8,879 nucleotides of DNA. Origin: Myxococcales bacterium (GTDB lineage Bacteria; Myxococcota_A; UBA9160; SMWR01). The position numbers and the translations under genes are program-made. The notes under the pieces are model-generated. The model was not told where the DNA came from, ran no database searches, and saw only the letters and a program-made list of their open reading frames with translations. The stretch spans positions 1-8,879 of the forward strand of contig JACZVU010000103.1 of assembly GCA_022572485.1 (NCBI GenBank). The letters run 5' to 3'. Below are positions 6,132-8,879 of this stretch, in pieces (the first letter of the stretch is position 1; every line of letters starts with the position of its first letter).

Positions 6132-6773
6132 GTGTCGGGCCGGAACGACCTGTGCGCACCGTTGATTGCTCCGCTTGTCGATTCGCAGCTGCAACAAACC
6201 GTCGACGTGCTGGCCCGCGCGTTCTGCAGCAATCCCCTCAATCGCGCGGTGGTTCGATCGGACGATCCCGACCACTGTTTCCGCTTCAATCGCCACAGCA
6301 TGCGAACACTTCTCCCGATGGCGTGCCTGCACGGGCAGGTTCTCGTGGCAACCCTGGATGGAGAGGTGGCGGGCGGGCTCGTGGCGTCTCCTCCAGGTCG
6401 TTTCCCTTTGCCTCCCCCGCCCCTGCTGGGTAGGCTGCGCGGTCTGATTCGGCAGGGATGGCAGGTCACCCGGCGCTGGGAACTCGTCTTCGAGACTTTC
6501 GAGGCGCTTCACCCCGTCGAGCCCCACTGGTATCTCGGAATCCTGGGGGTCACCCCTTCGGTGCGGCGCCGTGGCGTGGGGGCGGCTTTGCTCTCGCGCT
6601 GGTTGGCCGCAGTCGACCGCGACGCCATGCTGGCCTATTTGGAGACCGACCGCGAGGGGAATCTCCGCTTCTACGAACGGGCGGGATTCTCGCTGGAAGG
6701 AGAAGCAACGGTTCTCGACGTGCGGGTGTGGCGCATGAAAAGGGCCCCCGCGGACCGTCGCCGCAATAACTAG
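6132..6773 (+). CDS. GNAT-family N-acetyltransferase
   Basis: The product (213 residues from GTG) shows the acetyl-CoA-binding core of the GNAT fold: strand HWYLGILGV (132-140) leading into the pyrophosphate loop VRRRGVGAALL (144-154, an R-x-x-G-x-G/A motif), then AYLETD and NLRFYERAGF (177-186), the usual motif B. The N-terminal half (VLVATLDGEVAGGLVA) supplies the early strands. A proline-rich insert (SPPGRFPLPPPPLLG, 86-100) precedes a basic helix. The substrate cannot be deduced; small-molecule or protein amine acetylation are both possible. GTG 6132 is the first possible start after the CBS stop 48 nt upstream, but it has no visible Shine-Dalgarno; TTG 6162 is an alternative. The frame is the same as the CBS gene with only the CBS TGA between them. 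A 40-nt gap separates it from the E2-like gene, which fits an operon. Confidence 0.88.
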   Translation: MSGRNDLCAPLIAPLVDSQLQQTVDVLARAFCSNPLNRAVVRSDDPDHCFRFNRHSMRTLLPMACLHGQVLVATLDGEVAGGLVASPPGRFPLPPPPLLGRLRGLIRQGWQVTRRWELVFETFEALHPVEPHWYLGILGVTPSVRRRGVGAALLSRWLAAVDRDAMLAYLETDREGNLRFYERAGFSLEGEATVLDVRVWRMKRAPADRRRNN

Positions 6774-6802
6774 ACTCTCGCTCTTCGGCCGCAACGCCCC
6801 CT

Positions 6803-6807
6803 AGGAG
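6803..6807 (+). promoter_or_regulatory. Shine-Dalgarno that chooses between two nearby ATGs
   Basis: AGGAG at 6803-6807 touches the ATG at 6808 (no spacing) but lies 6 nt before the in-frame ATG at 6814. Normal spacing points to 6814 as the real start, dropping the two residues Met-Thr. Confidence 0.75.
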
Positions 6808-6813
6808 ATGACA

Positions 6814-7650
6814 ATGTTCGGCAAGCGCCCCGATGCCACCCTGGTTCGCGATCTCAACGCAATGCGTCGCTTCATGCCCTACGTATCGCCGAGGCGAAAC
6901 GATTCGCTCTTCTACATGAGTCAGGACATTCGCGTCGACGTCGCGTTCGAGTTCCTTAAAAAGAAGAACAAGGATCGCCCGAGGAACCGCCCGATCACGC
7001 TTTTTCACCTCTACCTGCGCGCGGTTTCGGTGGCGATATCCGTTCGCCCGGGTGTCAATCGATTTGTGAAGGCTGGCCGCCTCTGGCAGCGTGACGGTGT
7101 GTGGATGACGTTCAGCGCCAAGCGAAAGCTCATCGATGGCGCTCCCATGATCACCATCAAGCGCCGCTTTTCGCCGGAGAGCGAATCCCTCGACGAGATG
7201 GTCGACGCGACCTACGAGCACTTGAAGGCGGGTCGCGCGGGCAAGCAGACGACGAGCGAGAAGGAGATGAAACTGCTGCTCCGCCTCCCCGGCCCACTCA
7301 TCAGAATTGTGCTCGCCATCCTACGGCTTGCGGATCACTTCGGCTTATTGCCGCGTAAGATGATCGACGCGGATCCGCTGTACACATCGGTCTTCCTCGC
7401 CAACCTCGGTTCGATCAATTACCCAGCGGGCTTCCACCATCTTTGGGAATACGGAACCGCGTCTTTGTTCGGCGTGATGGGCAAGGTCGAGCGCGGAGCA
7501 GATGGAGGTCGAAAGTTCACCGCCGCCTGGACGTACGACGAGCGCATCGAAGATGGCCTCTACTCCCAATACGCGCTGGGAATGATCCGGGACGGGGTCG
7601 AAAACCCCGAGACCATCGCCGATCCGGTGAAATTGCCCGAGGACCCTTGA
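6814..7650 (+). CDS. Stand-alone 2-oxoacid dehydrogenase E2-like (CAT-fold) protein lacking the catalytic His
   Basis: The 278-residue product matches the catalytic domain of dihydrolipoamide acyltransferases with no lipoyl or E1/E3-binding domain: SQDIRVDV (36-43), PITLFHLYLRAVSVAISVRPGVN (60-82, the 'lt.ndfl.kAva.al...P.lN' helix), FLANLGSI (194-201, the SNLG-type motif) and YDERIEDGLYSQ (241-252). The last aligns with the E2 signature YDHRVIDG, but the catalytic His is Glu243 while Asp247-Gly248 remain. CoA-dependent transacylation as in true E2 or chloramphenicol acetyltransferase is therefore unlikely. I recall other lone homologues with a similar DERxxDG, so this may be a subfamily trait. 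Residues 154-180 form a hydrophobic stretch with basic residues (LLLRLPGPLIRIVLAILRLA) not typical of E2, possibly a membrane-facing helix. No E1 or E3 genes are nearby. Its stop overlaps the dnaJ start by 1 nt. Family call firm, function unknown. Confidence 0.85.
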   Translation: MFGKRPDATLVRDLNAMRRFMPYVSPRRNDSLFYMSQDIRVDVAFEFLKKKNKDRPRNRPITLFHLYLRAVSVAISVRPGVNRFVKAGRLWQRDGVWMTFSAKRKLIDGAPMITIKRRFSPESESLDEMVDATYEHLKAGRAGKQTTSEKEMKLLLRLPGPLIRIVLAILRLADHFGLLPRKMIDADPLYTSVFLANLGSINYPAGFHHLWEYGTASLFGVMGKVERGADGGRKFTAAWTYDERIEDGLYSQYALGMIRDGVENPETIADPVKLPEDP

Positions 7651-8615
7651 TGGGTGTATCGAAAACGAAAGATCCCTACGCGATCTTGGGTGTCGCCCGC
7701 GACGCCGATGAGGACGCCATCCGCAAGGCGTATCGCAAGCTCGCGCGCGAGCTGCACCCGGATGTGAATCCCGACAACCCCGCTGCGGAGGAGCGTTTCA
7801 AGGCGGTCTCGGAGGCCTATTCGGTGCTTTCGGATCCCGAGAAGCGCAAGGCCTACGACGAGTTCGGAGAGGTTTCATTTCAGCAGGGCTTCGACGCCGC
7901 GGAGGCGCGGCGCGCCCGCGATGCGTTCGGAGGGGGGTTCGGCGGGTACACGAATTTTGGCGATGGGGAATTTGGCGCGGCGGGATTCGAGGATCTGCTC
8001 TCGAACCTCTTCGGCCGTTCCGGTCCCGGCCGGGGGCCTCGCCAGCGTCGAGGAGTGAATCTCGAAGCGAGGATCGATCTCGACTTTCTCGACGCAGCGC
8101 GCGGCTGCGAACAGCGCTTCCAGGTCTCCCGACCCACACAGGATGGGGGTCAACGCGCCGAGCTCGTGACCGTTCGGATCCCGCCCGGTGTCGCGGATGG
8201 GGGCCAGATCCGCCTGAGGGGCAAGGGCGGCGAGGGTTTGGGCGGCGGCCCCGCTGGCGACCTGATCGCGACGATTCGCGTCCGACCGCACCCGTTCTTT
8301 CGGCGCGAGGATCGCGACATTCTGCTCGAGGTTTCGCTGACGATCGCAGAGGCGACTTCGGGAACCAAGGTCGAGGTTCCGAGCCTCGACGGTCGAGTCA
8401 CCATCACCGTTCCGCCGGGTACAGACAGCGGTTCCAAGTTGCGTTTGCGCGGTAAGGGGGTTCCGCATCCGAGCGGTGGGCCCGCCGGTGATTTCTACGT
8501 GGTCATCAAAATCTGTGTTCCGCGGGATCTCGACGACGCAGCCAGTGGGGAACTCGCGGAAATAGCGGCCAACAATCCGCCGAACCTCCGCGGGGCATTG
8601 AAAGGTGACGCGTAA
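7650..8615 (+). CDS. dnaJ: Class II J-domain co-chaperone (DnaJ/CbpA-type, no zinc finger)
   Basis: A 321-residue Hsp40: J-domain at about 8-73 with the DnaK-activating HPD tripeptide at 36-38 and a basic helix II (AIRKAYRKLARELH), a Gly/Phe-rich linker (about 92-125, GGGFGGYTNFGDGEFG), then C-terminal domains I (about 136-215, RIPPGVADGGQIRLRGKG) and II (about 222-292, TVPPGTDSGSKLRLRGKG). There is no CxxCxGxG zinc finger, so it has the layout of E. coli CbpA (306 residues) rather than canonical DnaJ. It would deliver clients to DnaK and stimulate its ATPase; no dnaK or grpE is in the window, so it is an accessory copy. The ATG overlaps the preceding stop (TGATG at 7648-7652), and GAGGA (7639-7643), inside the upstream gene, is 6 nt before it, indicating translational coupling. 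A longer in-frame opening upstream is only the shadow of the E2-like gene. Confidence 0.95.
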   Translation: MGVSKTKDPYAILGVARDADEDAIRKAYRKLARELHPDVNPDNPAAEERFKAVSEAYSVLSDPEKRKAYDEFGEVSFQQGFDAAEARRARDAFGGGFGGYTNFGDGEFGAAGFEDLLSNLFGRSGPGRGPRQRRGVNLEARIDLDFLDAARGCEQRFQVSRPTQDGGQRAELVTVRIPPGVADGGQIRLRGKGGEGLGGGPAGDLIATIRVRPHPFFRREDRDILLEVSLTIAEATSGTKVEVPSLDGRVTITVPPGTDSGSKLRLRGKGVPHPSGGPAGDFYVVIKICVPRDLDDAASGELAEIAANNPPNLRGALKGDA

Positions 8616-8695
8616 TTCCCCCAAAGTTTGCAGTCTCGAAGGCCGGTTTTTCCGCTGGCGGACCGCTCCAAATCTATGCGATCTTGTTCGCGCAG

Positions 8696-8879
8696 ATGCA
8701 GCCCCAAGGTTACGGTCAAATACCAATCTCCGGCGCGCAGCGCCGGCCCGACGACGGACGCTTGCTGCGCGGCGCACGCAGCCGCGCCCGGATTCGCGAA
8801 GCGGCCCGTGCGCTTTTTCAAGAGCGCGGTTTCGACGCGGCGACCCTCCGCGCCATCGCCGCGCGTGCAGGAATGGGGG
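8696..8879 (+). CDS. TetR/AcrR-family transcriptional regulator, N-terminus only (cut by window edge)
   Basis: The frame beginning MQPQGYGQIP runs off the window after 61 codons. It contains a TetR-type DNA-binding start: a basic lead (GRLLRGARSRARIREAARALF, about residues 22-42) forming helix 1, then QERGFDAATLRAIAARAGMG, the GF-x-x-x-T-x-x-x-IA-x-x-AG pattern of the helix-turn-helix. The ligand domain is outside the window. The start is uncertain: ATG 8696 has no clear Shine-Dalgarno, and TTG 8684 and TTG 8762 are in frame. It follows dnaJ by 80 nt on the same strand, so it may be co-transcribed with the cluster or start its own unit. Confidence 0.78.
   Translation, partial: MQPQGYGQIPISGAQRRPDDGRLLRGARSRARIREAARALFQERGFDAATLRAIAARAGMG
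8730..8746 (+). repeat. Perfect 7-bp inverted repeat near the TetR start
   Basis: CCGGCGC (8730-8736) and GCGCCGG (8740-8746) flank a 3-nt loop. If translation starts at 8696 this hairpin lies at codons 12-17 and could slow early elongation. If the true start is TTG 8762 it would sit in the leader, where it could be an operator or a 5' structure. Confidence 0.35.

Noticed and set aside
7875..8777. Minus-strand open frame of 300 codons opposite dnaJ
   Set aside because: It runs antisense to a gene with clear family motifs, is Arg-rich with no recognisable domain, and is the usual by-product of high third-position G+C.
1..8879. CRISPR array, insertion sequence or prophage genes
   Set aside because: No regularly spaced repeats, transposase motifs, terminal inverted repeats or phage structural genes are visible on either strand.

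Overview
The window is high-GC bacterial DNA (about 60% G+C by eye, with strong G/C bias at third codon positions). It reads as ordinary chromosome: nothing looks like phage, transposon, CRISPR or plasmid. The gene set is a fused membrane/spermidine-synthase-like protein, a bacterial-type formate-tetrahydrofolate ligase, a CBS-pair protein ending in FPREILNLP, a lone CAT-fold acyltransferase homologue and a class II DnaJ. It would suit a proteobacterium, perhaps of the old deltaproteobacterial/Myxococcota grade, but the sequence alone does not fix the taxon.

Layout. At the left edge (1-59, minus strand) lie the first 19 codons of a probable FAD-dependent oxidoreductase. Then on the plus strand: a CAT-anticodon tRNA (211-287, probably tRNA-Ile2), followed by a strong hairpin with a delayed T-run; a 952-residue fusion of a polytopic membrane domain with a SAM-binding spermidine-synthase-like domain (431-3289); a 230-bp spacer with two dyads and a good sigma-70-type promoter; fhs (3520-5211); a 314-bp non-coding spacer with a hairpin, a second promoter and an AT-rich dyad; then a compact plus-strand series of a CBS-pair protein (5526-6083), a GNAT acetyltransferase (6132-6773), a lipoyl-less 2-oxoacid-dehydrogenase-E2-like protein (6814-7650) and a zinc-finger-less DnaJ (7650-8615). 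The right edge (8696-8879) holds the start of a TetR-family regulator.

How the genes may work together. fhs appears to be transcribed alone and feeds formate into the folate one-carbon pool. From 5526 to 8615 the genes are close enough to be one transcript: gaps of 48 nt and 40 nt, then a 1-nt stop/start overlap between the E2-like gene and dnaJ. That overlap implies tightly linked expression of an acyltransferase-fold protein that has lost the catalytic His and a J-domain co-chaperone. No complete novel system is evident. The items most worth a second look are the E2-like pseudo-acyltransferase coupled to DnaJ, the CBS and GNAT genes lying in one frame separated by a single UGA, and the membrane-tethered spermidine-synthase-like protein without the usual aminopropyltransferase acidic motif.
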